Shown here: one piece after another, positions 16,991-29,250 of the stretch | Layout: every line of letters begins with the position of its first letter | Numbering within the stretch: position 1 is the first letter of the stretch | From: Methylobacterium sp. WL1 | Lineage (GTDB): Bacteria; Pseudomonadota; Alphaproteobacteria; Rhizobiales; Beijerinckiaceae | NCBI RefSeq assembly: GCF_008000895.1 | Contig: NZ_CP042823.1 | Coordinates: forward strand, 3,004,001 to 3,068,000 | Reading direction: 5' to 3' | DNA: 64,000 bases | Position numbers and translations under genes: made by a program | The notes under the pieces: model-generated | The model's input: only the letters and a program-made list of their open reading frames with translations | Database searches by the model: none | What the model was told of the DNA's origin: nothing

Positions 16991-18853
16991 TCAGTCCATC
17001 CCTTCCAGCTCGACGATCATCCCTTCGATCATCCCGAGCCCGATCTGCCAGAAACCCGGGTCCCGGGCGTCCAGGCCGAATGGTGCGAGCAACTCGCCAT
17101 AGGGCTTCGAGCCGCCGGCTGCGAGCAACGCGAAGTAGCGGTCCACGAAGCCGGCTTCAGCTTCGGCGTAGACTCCGTAGAGCGAGTTCACAAGGCAGTC
17201 GCCGAACGCATAGGCGTAGACGTAGAACGGCGAGTGGATGAAATGGGGGATGTAGGCCCAGAACGGCTCGTAGCCGGAATCCAGGGTGATGGCCGGTCCT
17301 AGCGACTCCGCCTGGACCGAGAGCCAGAGGGCGTTGATCTGGTCGCTGGTCAATTCCCCCTTGGCGCGGGCGAGGTGGACCTTCCGCTCGAACGAATAGA
17401 ACGCGATCTGGCGCACGACCGTGTTGATCATGTCCTCGACCTTCGCGGCGAGCATGGCCCGGCGCTGCGTCGTGTCGGTGGTCTCGGCCAGCAGCTTACG
17501 GAAGGTCAGCATCTCGCCGAACACGCTGGCCGTCTCGGCGAGGGTCAAGGGCGTTGGTGCCATCAGGGCGCCGTTCGGACCGGCCAGCACCTGATGGACG
17601 CCGTGACCGAGTTCGTGGGCGAGCGTCATCACGTCCCGCGGTTTTCCCTGATAGTTCACGAGGACGTAGGGGTGCACCGAGGGCACGGTCGGGTGCGCGA
17701 AGGCGCCCGGCGCCTTGCCGGGCCGCGTCGGCGCGTCGATCCAGCGCTCGTCGAAGAACCGCTTCGCGATCCCGGCCATCTTCGGCGAGAACGCGTCGTA
17801 GGCCGACAGCACGGTGTCGCGCGCCTCCGTCCAGGGAATCGTACGCTGCTCGACCTTCGGGAGCGGCGCGTTGCGGTCCCAGTAGGGCAGCGCATCCTGG
17901 CCGAACCACTTGGCCTTGAGCCGATAGTAGCGGTGCGAGAGGCGCGGATAGGCCGCCTGCACGGCGTCGACCAGGGCGGCGACCACCTCGGGCTCCACCC
18001 GGTTGGCGAGGTGGCGCGCATCGGCGACGTCCTTGAACCCGCGCCAGCGGTCGGAGATCTCCTTATCCTTCGCGAGGGTGTTGGTGATCAGCGTGAAGAC
18101 ACGGAGATTGCCACGCAGAACCTCGCTGATCGCGCCCGCAGCCTCGCGGCGGACGGCGCCATCCGGATCCTGCAGCCTGTTGAGCGTCGGTTCGAGCGGC
18201 ATCTGCTCGCCCTGGACGGTGAAGCGCAAGGCCGCGATCGTCTCGTTGAACAACCGGTCCCAGGCGGCGTTGGCCGTGACCGACTTCTCGAGGAACAGTT
18301 TCTCGGTTCGGTCGTCGAGCTGGTGCGGCTTCTCGCGCCGCAGATCCTCGATCCAGGGCGCGTAGTGCGCCAGCAGTCCCTGGAACATCGCGGTGTCCAT
18401 CAGCACATCGTCGACCCGGTTCAGTTCGAGGGCGAAGAACAGCAGGTCGGCTGAGGCATCGGTCAGGCGCTCGCGGGTGTCGCCGTAGAACTTGGCCCGC
18501 GCCTCGTCGGTCGTATCCCCGGAATAGATCAGGCCGGCGAACGACATCAGCTTGCCGAGCAGATCCTCGATACCCTCGTACGCCTGAACCGCCTCGACGA
18601 GGCGGTCGGACGCATTCGGCGCAGCGGCCAGCTCGGCGATCCGGCCGGCATAGCGCTCTGAAAATCCGCGGCACATCTCCTCGGCTCGGGCCATGTCGGC
18701 TGCGAATTCCGGGGTATCGAGACCGGAATAGAGGTCCGACAGGTCCCATTCCGGGAGATGGCCGAGGTCGACGGCCTTGGCGGCGGCGCGTGCGGCGCTC
18801 ACGCCCTCCGGCAGACGGACGTTCACCGGCGAAGCGGTGGTGCTCGGCATCAT
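16991..18853 (-). CDS. pepF: M3 family oligoendopeptidase (PepF type)
   Basis: About 620-residue cytosolic zinc metallopeptidase that trims oligopeptides. The HExxH zinc motif is intact (LAHELGHGVHQVLAG), with the downstream Glu in LAETASVFGEML as third ligand. FAHPTVPSVHPYVLVNYQG and the C-terminal SPFYVYAYAFG are PepF signatures. I place the start at ATG 18851-18853 (a second ATG follows at once), which has AAGAGG upstream; an open extension to 18910 has no such site. It precedes the antitoxin-toxin pair on the same strand with the 19-bp inverted repeat between them. Confidence 0.92.
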   Translation of the reverse strand: MMPSTTASPVNVRLPEGVSAARAAAKAVDLGHLPEWDLSDLYSGLDTPEFAADMARAEEMCRGFSERYAGRIAELAAAPNASDRLVEAVQAYEGIEDLLGKLMSFAGLIYSGDTTDEARAKFYGDTRERLTDASADLLFFALELNRVDDVLMDTAMFQGLLAHYAPWIEDLRREKPHQLDDRTEKLFLEKSVTANAAWDRLFNETIAALRFTVQGEQMPLEPTLNRLQDPDGAVRREAAGAISEVLRGNLRVFTLITNTLAKDKEISDRWRGFKDVADARHLANRVEPEVVAALVDAVQAAYPRLSHRYYRLKAKWFGQDALPYWDRNAPLPKVEQRTIPWTEARDTVLSAYDAFSPKMAGIAKRFFDERWIDAPTRPGKAPGAFAHPTVPSVHPYVLVNYQGKPRDVMTLAHELGHGVHQVLAGPNGALMAPTPLTLAETASVFGEMLTFRKLLAETTDTTQRRAMLAAKVEDMINTVVRQIAFYSFERKVHLARAKGELTSDQINALWLSVQAESLGPAITLDSGYEPFWAYIPHFIHSPFYVYAYAFGDCLVNSLYGVYAEAEAGFVDRYFALLAAGGSKPYGELLAPFGLDARDPGFWQIGLGMIEGMIVELEGMD

Positions 18854-19089
18854 ATCTCGCGATCCTCTTGGGGGCTCAGCCTCGTACCGTGATATCGAGC
18901 GCGCGGCCACGCGTTCAACGGCACGGGTCGCCCCGACGCGATAACGACCGAATGCAAACGTCGTTAAGCGCCACTTTACGTCTCTCCGGCACCCTACGGT
19001 TCGAAACGAAACAGTCGCCGACTCGGGCGGTGCGGTGCGGGCTTGTCCCGAGCCGTGTCCAGGCCTGACTCGCCGATCAGGGAGCCGCC

Positions 19090-20574
19090 ATGTCCACCAC
19101 CGTTCTCATCGTGGACGACGATCCGGTTCAGCGGCGCCTCGCCGAGGCGGCGGTGCGCCGGTTCGGTTTCAACGCGCGCGTGGTCGAGACCGGTGCCGAC
19201 GCGCTGACCGTGCTGAAGACCGAAGGTGCGGACGTGGTCCTCCTCGACCTGGTGATGCCGGGTCTCGACGGGCTCGGCGTGCTCGCCGAGATGCGCAGCA
19301 GCGGGCTCGACACGCCCGTCATCGTGCAGACCTCGAACGGCTCGATCGACGCCGTGGTCAACGCCATGCGGGCGGGCGCCGTCGACTTCGTGGTCAAGCC
19401 AGCCGGGGCCGAGCGCCTCCAGGTCTCGATCAAGAACGCCCTGCGGGTGGACGTGCTGGAGGAGGAGGTGCGCCGCATGCGCCGCCGCGCCTCCGGGGCG
19501 CTTACCTTCAAGGACCTGACATCCAAGAGCCCCGACATGGAGCGGGTCATCCGCCTCGCCGAGCGCGCGGCCAAATCGAACATCCCGGTTCTGATCGAAG
19601 GCGAGTCCGGCGTCGGCAAGGAGGTACTGGCGCGGGCGATCCAGGGGTCGGGCGACCGGCGCGGCAAGGCGTTCGTCACCGTCAATTGCGGTGCCATCCC
19701 GGAAAACCTCGTCGAGTCGACCTTGTTCGGGCACGAGAAAGGCGCCTTCACGGGCGCCACCGAAAAGCATGCCGGCAAGTTCGTCGAGGCGTCGGGGGGG
19801 ACCCTGTTCCTCGACGAGATCGGCGAATTGCCCCTCGACGCACAGGTCAAGCTGCTGCGCGCGCTTCAGGAAGGCGAGGTCGACCCGGTGGGCGGCAAGC
19901 GCTCCGTGCGCGTCGACATCCGCCTCGTCTCCGCCACGAACCGCTCGCTGCTCGATCTCGTGAAGCAGGGCAAGTTCCGCGAAGACCTCTATTACCGCCT
20001 CAACGTATTCCCCATGACGCTGCCGCCCCTGCGCGCCCGACGTGAGGACATCCCGGATCTGGTGCGCTCGTTCTGCGCCCGGTTCTCAGCCGAGGAGGGC
20101 AAGCGGGTCCGTGCGGTCACCCCGGAGGCGATGGCGCTGCTCACCCGCTATCCTTGGCCCGGCAACGTCCGCCAGTTGGAGAACGCCCTGTTCCGCGCCG
20201 TGGTGCTTGCCGATTGCGACGAACTGACTGTGGCCGAGTTCCCGCAGATCGCCGCGCAGGTCGAAGGTTTCGACGTCCGCATCCCGGCAGCGCCCACCCA
20301 GCCGCAGATGCCGGCCTACGCCCCCGAGCCGGTGCGCGAGATCGTCCGGGTCGAGGTCCGCGACCCGCATGCCATGTCGCTGGTCACCGAAGAGACCGGC
20401 GAGATGAAGACCATGGATGTGCTGGAGGCCGAGATCATCCGCTTCGCGCTGCAATTCTATCGGCAGCGCATGTCCGAAGTGTCCCGCCGCCTCGGAATTG
20501 GCCGATCCACCCTCTACCGCAAGCTGAAGGACCTCGGTCTGGAAGGCGACGAGAAGACCGAGGACGCCGCCTGA
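19090..20574 (+). CDS. Sigma-54-dependent response regulator (NtrC type)
   Basis: 494-residue enhancer-binding regulator. Domains: receiver 1-120 with phospho-acceptor Asp53 (LLDLVMPGLDG) and Lys103; AAA+ central domain about 140-375 with Walker A GESGVGKE at 171-178, the sigma-54 contact loop GAFTGA at 218-223 and RYPWPGNVRQLENA; and a C-terminal Fis-type helix-turn-helix about 440-480 (MSEVSRRLGIGRSTLYRKL). All elements needed for phosphorylation-controlled activation of RpoN promoters are present. No histidine kinase is adjacent, so the partner is encoded elsewhere. Targets are unknown. Confidence 0.95.
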   Translation: MSTTVLIVDDDPVQRRLAEAAVRRFGFNARVVETGADALTVLKTEGADVVLLDLVMPGLDGLGVLAEMRSSGLDTPVIVQTSNGSIDAVVNAMRAGAVDFVVKPAGAERLQVSIKNALRVDVLEEEVRRMRRRASGALTFKDLTSKSPDMERVIRLAERAAKSNIPVLIEGESGVGKEVLARAIQGSGDRRGKAFVTVNCGAIPENLVESTLFGHEKGAFTGATEKHAGKFVEASGGTLFLDEIGELPLDAQVKLLRALQEGEVDPVGGKRSVRVDIRLVSATNRSLLDLVKQGKFREDLYYRLNVFPMTLPPLRARREDIPDLVRSFCARFSAEEGKRVRAVTPEAMALLTRYPWPGNVRQLENALFRAVVLADCDELTVAEFPQIAAQVEGFDVRIPAAPTQPQMPAYAPEPVREIVRVEVRDPHAMSLVTEETGEMKTMDVLEAEIIRFALQFYRQRMSEVSRRLGIGRSTLYRKLKDLGLEGDEKTEDAA

Positions 20575-20584
20575 CCCGCGCTGG

Positions 20585-20598
20585 GTGCGCTAGCGCAC
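20585..20598. repeat. 14-bp perfect palindrome after the NtrC-type gene
   Basis: GTGCGCTAGCGCAC is fully self-complementary and begins 11 bases after the stop codon. It is too tight for a hairpin terminator by itself (no loop), so it may be a protein-binding site or part of a 3' structure. Confidence 0.35.
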
Positions 20599-20817
20599 TG
20601 CGCGGTTCCTGGAGCGACGGCCGGACGAACGACTTCCCGGCTCTGTCGAGCCCATGAGCGTGACCAAGCGACACCATGTCGTTTGCTATTCCGACCAGAT
20701 GTCACGACGCAGAAACTGAAGACTAGACGACGAAGACTGCAGTTGCTCAACGCCACGCTTGAGCGGATAATCACAATCTGAGCGTGCGGCCCTGCCGCCG
20801 CGTCCCGGGAGATCACG

Positions 20818-22821
20818 ATGCGCGTCCCGCGCTCCAGCCTCGTCGCGCTGGCCGCCCTACTGACCGGATCGCTGGCATCGGCTGGCGCGCTCGGCGCCGA
20901 GACGGTTGCGCTGGACCCGGCAGTCCTCGGCACGCCTGCGCACCCGGTCGAGCCCGCGCAAGCGGCACCGACCGGCTCCGATCCAGTGTCGACCGCCCTG
21001 CCCGACTACAAGCCCGAGGCGCCGAAGCCCGAACCGGCTCCGGCGCCGGTGGTGACGGCGCCCGTCGCGCCGGCCGATCCGCTCGGCGCCGCGATCTACG
21101 CACGGTTCGCCGACACCGCACCGCTGCTGCTTCGCCTCACCGGCAAGGACCGTGAGGGGATTCGCGCGTTCTACGAGGCGCGGGCCGACAAGCCGCTCTG
21201 GATCGCCGACGGGGGCTGGACCGAGGCGGCCAAATTGGTTTCGGCGCGCCTTGCCGCTGCCGCTGAGGACGGGCTCGACGCCAGGGCCTACACGGTCCCC
21301 ACCCTTGCCGGAACGCCCGACGCGAAGGCGGTGGCCGATGCCGATCTCCGGCTTTCGGCAGCGGTTCTGCTTTACGCCAAGGACGCCCGGGGCGGCCGCA
21401 TCAACCTCGCCTCGATCTCTCGTCTCATCACCCCACAGCTCGATCTGCCCGACGCCAGCGCGGTGCTGACCAAGCTGTCCGAGGCGGGCTCCAAGGCTGG
21501 CGAGGCCCTTGAGGCGTACAATCCCTCCACGGCCGGCTATCAGGCTCTCAAGACACGACTCGCCACGCTGCGCGGGCCGGCCCCCACGGCTGTGAAGCCG
21601 TTGCGCCTGCCCCCGGGCCCGGCCCTCAAAACCGGCATGCGGGATCCACGCGTGCCGCTGCTGCGTACCTATTTCGGTCTCGATACGCGCCCGCCCGGGA
21701 CGCTCGACCGGGCGCCGGGCGAGCCGGAGGAGTATGATGCCGCGGTGGCCGATGCGGTGGCGAAGTTCCAGCGCGGCCGCGGCCTGCCGGGGAACGGCGT
21801 GCTGGACGTGCAGACCGTCCTGGCGCTCGCCGATGTCGGCCGGCCTGCTCGCGCGAGCGGCAGCGAGGCCGAGGTGATCGTCAACATGGAGCGTTGGCGC
21901 TGGCTGCCGGGCGATCTCGGCCCCGATTACATCCTGGTCAACATCCCCGAATATCGCCTGCGTGCCTATCGGGGCGGCAGCCTGCGCGACGAGGCCCGCG
22001 TGATCGTGGGCAAGCCGGAATCGCGCACGCCGCTCTTTTCCGGATTGATGGAATACGCGGTGGTGAACCCGTCGTGGTACGTGCCGCCCTCGATCCTGAA
22101 GACCATGGCGCCGAAGCTCGCGGGCTACGGCGGCAAGACCTGGGGCGGATACGAGGTGGTGCGCCACGGCGGACACATCTCGCTGCGTCAGCCCCCGGGC
22201 GAGCGCAACGCGCTCGGCTTCATCAAGTTCATGTTCCCGAACCAGCACGCGGTCTACCTGCACGACACGCCGAACCGGTCGCTATTCTCCGCGGCGAAGC
22301 GTGATTTCAGCCATGGCTGCGTCCGCGTCGACGACCCCTTCCGCTTGGCCGACGCCGTGCTGCCGGACTGGTCCGAGGCGCGGCTCAAGAAGCTGATCGG
22401 CAAGGGCGAGCGCACGATCCGGCTGCCCGCGAAGCTGCCGGTGCATCTGGCCTACTTCACCGCCTACGTGGACGACGGCGGCACGTTCCGCACCCTCCCC
22501 GATCTCTACGGGTACGACGCGCCGATGCGCGCCGCGCTCGGCCTGCCCGGTGGCGGCGGACCGGCGATCGCCAAGCTCCCGGAGGAGAAGGCGCGCAGGA
22601 AGCCCGAGGCCGCGCCGGTGGCCCAGGCCCATCCGGCCCCGCGCCGCGAGGCCGCGCGCGCCCGCCGCTACTCCGACGTTCAGCCCAGCGACCGTTACGA
22701 CGACTATGATTCGCCGCGTCGGAGCGTGCGCCGGGCCGCCCGCGCGGACGGTGCGCCGGAATACGGGGAGCCCGGGCTGTGGACGCCCGCCCCCGCGCCT
22801 GTGTCGCGGGGCTGGTGGTAG
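20818..22821 (+). CDS. L,D-transpeptidase (YkuD family, YcbB-like) with peptidoglycan-binding domain
   Basis: 667-residue periplasmic enzyme that forms 3-3 crosslinks in peptidoglycan. It has a signal peptide (about 1-27, ending SAGALGA), a Pro-rich linker (45-85), the helical YcbB scaffold domain, a PG_binding_1 repeat (AVADAVAKFQRGRGLPGNGV, about 305-340) and the YkuD catalytic domain with the active-site Cys in the SHGCVRVDDP motif near residue 500. NPSWYVPPSI and GFIKFMFPNQHAVYLHDTP are typical of YcbB. The C-terminal 100 residues are basic, Ala/Pro/Arg-rich and probably disordered. It is followed on the same strand by a DUF882 wall enzyme, suggesting a shared envelope role. Confidence 0.92.
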   Translation: MRVPRSSLVALAALLTGSLASAGALGAETVALDPAVLGTPAHPVEPAQAAPTGSDPVSTALPDYKPEAPKPEPAPAPVVTAPVAPADPLGAAIYARFADTAPLLLRLTGKDREGIRAFYEARADKPLWIADGGWTEAAKLVSARLAAAAEDGLDARAYTVPTLAGTPDAKAVADADLRLSAAVLLYAKDARGGRINLASISRLITPQLDLPDASAVLTKLSEAGSKAGEALEAYNPSTAGYQALKTRLATLRGPAPTAVKPLRLPPGPALKTGMRDPRVPLLRTYFGLDTRPPGTLDRAPGEPEEYDAAVADAVAKFQRGRGLPGNGVLDVQTVLALADVGRPARASGSEAEVIVNMERWRWLPGDLGPDYILVNIPEYRLRAYRGGSLRDEARVIVGKPESRTPLFSGLMEYAVVNPSWYVPPSILKTMAPKLAGYGGKTWGGYEVVRHGGHISLRQPPGERNALGFIKFMFPNQHAVYLHDTPNRSLFSAAKRDFSHGCVRVDDPFRLADAVLPDWSEARLKKLIGKGERTIRLPAKLPVHLAYFTAYVDDGGTFRTLPDLYGYDAPMRAALGLPGGGGPAIAKLPEEKARRKPEAAPVAQAHPAPRREAARARRYSDVQPSDRYDDYDSPRRSVRRAARADGAPEYGEPGLWTPAPAPVSRGWW

Positions 22822-22986
22822 GCGCGCCACCGGACCGCGCCTTCAACTCACAGGTGCGCGGCCGCACAGCCGGGCACGATTTCGCCACGGTCCAGCCTTA
22901 GCCGTTCCCATCGCAGACTCGGCGAAGGGAAGCGATGTCGGCCGTCACCGGCCAACCGCCGCGACCAGACATCCGCCGAGCACCCT

Positions 22987-24525
22987 ATGCGGGTTCGGGA
23001 GAGGATCAGGACCACCGTGCCGAGCCTTCGCAGAACCGCCCGACACCTCGTCCTCGCCTTGTGCGGCACGGCCCTCGGCTTGATCGCCGGAACGGTCGAG
23101 ACCGAGAACGCGGTGGCCAACGGCGATACCCGCACGCTCACGATCTACCACACGCATACCAATGAGAGCGCGACCATCACGTTCAAGCGCGATGGCCGGT
23201 ACGACCGCGCGGCCCTTGAGCAAATGAACTGGCTCCTGCGCGATTGGCGCGTCAACGAACCGATCAAGATGGACCCGCGCCTGTTCGACACGGTCTGGGA
23301 GGCCTACCGGCAGGTCGGCGCGACCCAGCCGATCCACGTCGTCTCGGCCTATCGCTCGCCCGGCACCAACGCGATGCTGCGCCGCCGCTCCCGGATGGTC
23401 GCCGAGTTCAGCCAGCACATGCTCGGCAAGGCGATGGACTTCTACCTGCCTGAAGTCTCGATCGACCGGATTCGAGAAGTCGGATTGCAGATGCAGCGCG
23501 GCGGCGTCGGCTGGTATCCGCATGCCGGCACGCCCTTCGTCCATCTCGACGTCGGCTCCGTGCGGATGTGGCCGCGCATGACCCACGACCAGCTCGCCCG
23601 TCTGTTCCCGGACGGCAAGACCGTCCACCTCGCGAGCGACAACCGCCCGTTCCCACGCTACGAGGAGGCGAAAGCCGAGATCCTGGCGCGCGGCGGCACC
23701 GTTGCCGGCCTCACCACCCAGATGGCGAGCGGCGAGGAGGAAGACGGGCCGGGCCTGTTCGGCTTCCTGGCGAGCCTGTTCGGTGGCGGCTCCTCCACGC
23801 CGGAGCCAGTCGCGCCACCGCCGCCGGCACCCGTTGCGAAGAGAGGCCGCCAGGCCCCCGTCGTCGCGGTGGCCAGCGCAGATCCGCAGGATCCGGTCGG
23901 CACCCGCGCCGCCCTCGCCTACGCCGCACCGAACGCAGACGACACGCTTCGCAACACGCTCACCCGCCAGGACCAGGCCAGGACCGCTGTAAGCCCGCCG
24001 GTCGATGCCCGGGCCCTGCTCACCGTGGAGAAGCCGTCTACGGGCGCCGACGAGGCCGTGGCGGGGATTCTCGCACCCCTGCCGCCGCGCCGGCCCTCCG
24101 GGTTCGCCGTCGTGGCCGCGGCCGCCATCACCATGCCGTTGCCGCCGCCGCGTCCTATTCAGTTCGCCTCGCTCGCGGGCGGCATGGCCAACCTGTCGGC
24201 TCCGACCGCAACGCGGGCTCTGGCAAAGGATGCTGCCGTCGAGCCGGCCCCGCGGCGCCCCCTGGTGGCGGCCGATGCAGACGCGAAGGCGCAGTTGCGC
24301 TCCCTGTTCGAGGCGGCGTCCACCGGTCCGGTCACCGCGCCGGCAAGCCGCAACGCCCCGGTTCGCGTCGCAGCCACGCGTCTACGCGAGGCCGCTCCGG
24401 ATGCAGTCGTGGCGGCAAGGCCGGGACCGGTGGCGACCAAATTCAGCGCGAAGAGCCCCGGCGACGAACTCACGGCGGCGCGGTTCACCGGCTCGGCTAC
24501 GCGCACGACGGCCGGAACGCGCTGA
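22987..24525 (+). CDS. DUF882 family protein (M15-like murein peptidase fold)
   Basis: 512-residue exported protein. An N-terminal basic stretch and hydrophobic segment (HLVLALCGTALGLIAGTV) form a signal peptide or anchor. Residues 45-230 are the DUF882/YcbK-like domain with the metal-binding pattern of M15 peptidases: SAYRSPGTNAML, EFSQHMLGKAMDFYLP (His and Asp ligands) and PFVHLDVG (His ligand). The remaining 280 residues are a low-complexity Ala/Pro-rich tail, probably disordered and not needed for catalysis. The gene follows the L,D-transpeptidase by 165 bases, consistent with a joint role in wall remodelling. The exact bond cleaved is unknown. Confidence 0.88.
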   Translation: MRVRERIRTTVPSLRRTARHLVLALCGTALGLIAGTVETENAVANGDTRTLTIYHTHTNESATITFKRDGRYDRAALEQMNWLLRDWRVNEPIKMDPRLFDTVWEAYRQVGATQPIHVVSAYRSPGTNAMLRRRSRMVAEFSQHMLGKAMDFYLPEVSIDRIREVGLQMQRGGVGWYPHAGTPFVHLDVGSVRMWPRMTHDQLARLFPDGKTVHLASDNRPFPRYEEAKAEILARGGTVAGLTTQMASGEEEDGPGLFGFLASLFGGGSSTPEPVAPPPPAPVAKRGRQAPVVAVASADPQDPVGTRAALAYAAPNADDTLRNTLTRQDQARTAVSPPVDARALLTVEKPSTGADEAVAGILAPLPPRRPSGFAVVAAAAITMPLPPPRPIQFASLAGGMANLSAPTATRALAKDAAVEPAPRRPLVAADADAKAQLRSLFEAASTGPVTAPASRNAPVRVAATRLREAAPDAVVAARPGPVATKFSAKSPGDELTAARFTGSATRTTAGTR

Positions 24526-24552
24526 GACCGGGATGGGTAGAAAAGCCTCCGC

Positions 24553-24858
24553 TCAGCGCAACGGCTTCGAGAGGTTGATCGCCAGGGCGGAGACCAGGGT
24601 CGCGGCGTAGCCGTCGTCCTGCGTGTCGGCGATACGCTCGGCCTCGCCGCCGCTATTGGCCGCGACCGACATCATCAGCATCACGGCGGTGGTGATCGCC
24701 CCGAGGCCGGCGACCGTCGCGACGTAGGCCCGCACGGCCGCCCGCGGGACGGGAGCCGCCTGGCCGGCGTCGACGTAGAGCGAAGGTGGGCTGCGGGGAA
24801 TCATGGCTGGTGATTCTGGCGCCTGACACTGGGCCCGGCACGGAGCGATGTGCATCAC
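24553..24858 (-). CDS. Small hypothetical membrane protein
   Basis: 101-residue frame (from GTG 24856; ATG 24853 and ATG 24802-24804 are alternatives). One hydrophobic segment (YVATVAGLGAITTAVMLMMS) sits in the middle, followed by a polar region (SGGEAERIADTQDDG) and a short amphipathic end. It is convergent with the DUF882 gene. Ribosome-binding sites are weak for all starts. I do not recognise it. Confidence 0.5.
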   Translation of the reverse strand: MMHIAPCRAQCQAPESPAMIPRSPPSLYVDAGQAAPVPRAAVRAYVATVAGLGAITTAVMLMMSVAANSGGEAERIADTQDDGYAATLVSALAINLSKPLR

Positions 24859-24955
24859 GCGCGACCGGCCGGATCAATTGGTAAACGTGCCGTTCTAGGC
24901 CCGGTTCAACAGCCGCAAACGCTTTTTCAACAGTGTTTCATCGGTCCTGGTTGAC

Positions 24956-24995
24956 GGCCGGTATCGACGGCGGCGACCCGCCCCCGATACCGGCC
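24956..24995 (-). terminator. Hairpin after ppdK
   Basis: Perfect 11-bp arms GGCCGGTATCG (24956-24966) and CGATACCGGCC (24985-24995) with an 18-base GC-rich loop lie 13 bases beyond the ppdK stop. A clear T-run is missing, but position and strength fit a transcript 3' end. Confidence 0.6.
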
Positions 24996-25008
24996 GCGGA
25001 TAGCCGGC

Positions 25009-27699
<2,691 letters not shown>

Positions 27700-27856
27700 G
27701 TCGAACCCGTCCGTGTCTGATGCCCGGCACAGGCCGAGCTGATGGGCGCGGGTTGGACCATCCCGCAACGCAACGCAAGATGAACGCATTGCGGGCTTGT
27801 GCGCGCACGACTGACGCGCAGCGAAGTCTGTCAGGAATCGCGCGTGCAGACCGGCT

Positions 27857-28009
27857 TTACGAGAAGCCGCGCAGCAGGCCGAGACCAATCACGCCGACCA
27901 CGATCAGGTAGATCGCCACGATGTAATTGAGCAGACGCGGCGCGATCAGGATCAGGATGCCGGCCAGGATCGCGATGATCGGCTGAAGGTTTGAGATGGT
28001 GATGGTCAC
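27857..28009 (-). CDS. DUF3096-type small membrane protein
   Basis: 50-residue hydrophobic protein from GTG 28007-28009, with a good CTGGAGG site upstream. Nearly all of it is two membrane segments (LQPIIAILAGILILIAP and YIVAIYLIVVGVIGLGLL) joined by RLLN. This matches the pattern of the DUF3096 family of small membrane proteins as I know it. It lies between pufC and ppdK on the same strand; a hairpin after pufC probably separates it from the puf transcript. The function is unknown. Confidence 0.75.
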   Translation of the reverse strand: MTITISNLQPIIAILAGILILIAPRLLNYIVAIYLIVVGVIGLGLLRGFS

Positions 28010-28092
28010 GGGCGCCTCCAGGGGCCGAGCTCGGCCGTACACAATCGACGTCCCTACAGCGCGGCGGTTCCCTGTAGCTGGAGCGCGACGAA

Positions 28093-28113
28093 GCGCCGGA
28101 TCGTCTCCGGCGC
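28093..28113 (-). terminator. Hairpin after pufC
   Basis: Arms GCGCCGGA and TCCGGCGC (8 bp, perfect) with loop TCGTC lie 15 bases after the pufC stop. There is no T-run. It is a plausible 3' end or stabiliser for the long photosynthesis transcript. Confidence 0.45.
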
Positions 28114-28127
28114 CTCGTGCGGTCGTG

Positions 28128-29240
28128 TCAGGGCTTCGACGGCTTCAGGGCCGGCGTATTGGTACCCGGGATCGGATCCTTCGCCTCGCCGGTGGGCAGG
28201 CTCGCCTCGATGGTCGGATGCGAGAGTTCCGGATAGGGGCCGATCACGTTGGCTCCGTTCAGCGGCTTGTTGGCGCCGTTGTGGCAGGTGGCGCAGTTGA
28301 TTTTCGGCACGTCACCCATGGCGCCGAGCCTGTTGCGCGGGAAGGTCGAGGTCAGCGGTTCCATGAAGTCCTGGTTCAGGTCCCGCACCATGCGGATGCC
28401 ATACCAGGCATGGACCCGGTTGGGCGTACTGGTGTCCCATTGCGCAACCGACCGGGTGTTGTGGCAGAAGGTGCAGTTCACCCCGAGCGATTGCGACATG
28501 CTGATCATGATCGCGAAGGTCTTCTCCGCGTCCTGGATCGGCTTGCCTTTGGTCACGGGCAGTACCGTGGTGCCGTTGACCCGCACCGCGTCCTCGGACG
28601 TGTCCTTGTGCTGGTAGAACGCCTGGTAGACGTCGTAGGGCAGCGAAGTGTTGCCAACCTCCGCGGACGCCATGTTCTGGCTGTTGTTGCGCGGGATGAA
28701 CCGGCCCTCGCCCTGGACGGGACGGTCGAACCAGATGTTGGCCGGAACCGGATTGCCCCGGTGGCAGGTATAGCAGGTCACGCCCGCCTCGTGGACGTGG
28801 TTCTCCTTCCAGGACGTATTGATCGTCTGGGTCATCTGCAGCATCCGACGGGCGACCCGCTTCTGGTACAACTCGTCGGAGGCCATGTTCTCGGTGCTGT
28901 GGCAGTAGGTGCAGCCCTGCTGGGGCGCCACCCACTCGGTGATCGACACCATCAGCCGGTTGAACTGCTCGGCCGAGAGATCGCCCAGAACCTGCACGTT
29001 CTCGTAGACCGCCGAGGCCTTGTCGCCGCCGGCCTCGGCCGGGTCGGCGGGGGCCGGGGCGACGTTGGCCGCCGCGAGCGCCTCGTTGCCGGCCCGGGTG
29101 CGGATCAGGTCCATGCCGGTGCCGCGGAAGCCGGTCTGCTTGGCCGCCATGGGGGGGTGGGTCCAGCCCGCGCCCCCGAACATCGCGATGGTGAGGAACA
29201 GGGCGAGGGCCCCGCCGACCACCGCCAGAATCGTCTTCAT
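28128..29240 (-). CDS. pufC: Photosynthetic reaction centre tetraheme cytochrome c subunit
   Basis: 370-residue periplasmic electron donor to the special pair. Four CxxCH haem sites are present: CTYCHS, CYTCHRG, CTFCHN and CATCHNG, with distal Met residues in the preceding helices. A single N-terminal hydrophobic segment (ILAVVGGALALFLTIAMFG) serves as signal/anchor. It contains no Cys, so the lipid-anchored form known from Blastochloris viridis is not possible here. An uncleaved membrane anchor is likely. A GAGGAGG site precedes the start. It is the last gene of the puf operon, 10 bases after pufM. Confidence 0.96.
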   Translation of the reverse strand: MKTILAVVGGALALFLTIAMFGGAGWTHPPMAAKQTGFRGTGMDLIRTRAGNEALAAANVAPAPADPAEAGGDKASAVYENVQVLGDLSAEQFNRLMVSITEWVAPQQGCTYCHSTENMASDELYQKRVARRMLQMTQTINTSWKENHVHEAGVTCYTCHRGNPVPANIWFDRPVQGEGRFIPRNNSQNMASAEVGNTSLPYDVYQAFYQHKDTSEDAVRVNGTTVLPVTKGKPIQDAEKTFAIMISMSQSLGVNCTFCHNTRSVAQWDTSTPNRVHAWYGIRMVRDLNQDFMEPLTSTFPRNRLGAMGDVPKINCATCHNGANKPLNGANVIGPYPELSHPTIEASLPTGEAKDPIPGTNTPALKPSKP

Positions 29241-29250
29241 GACGGCCTCC

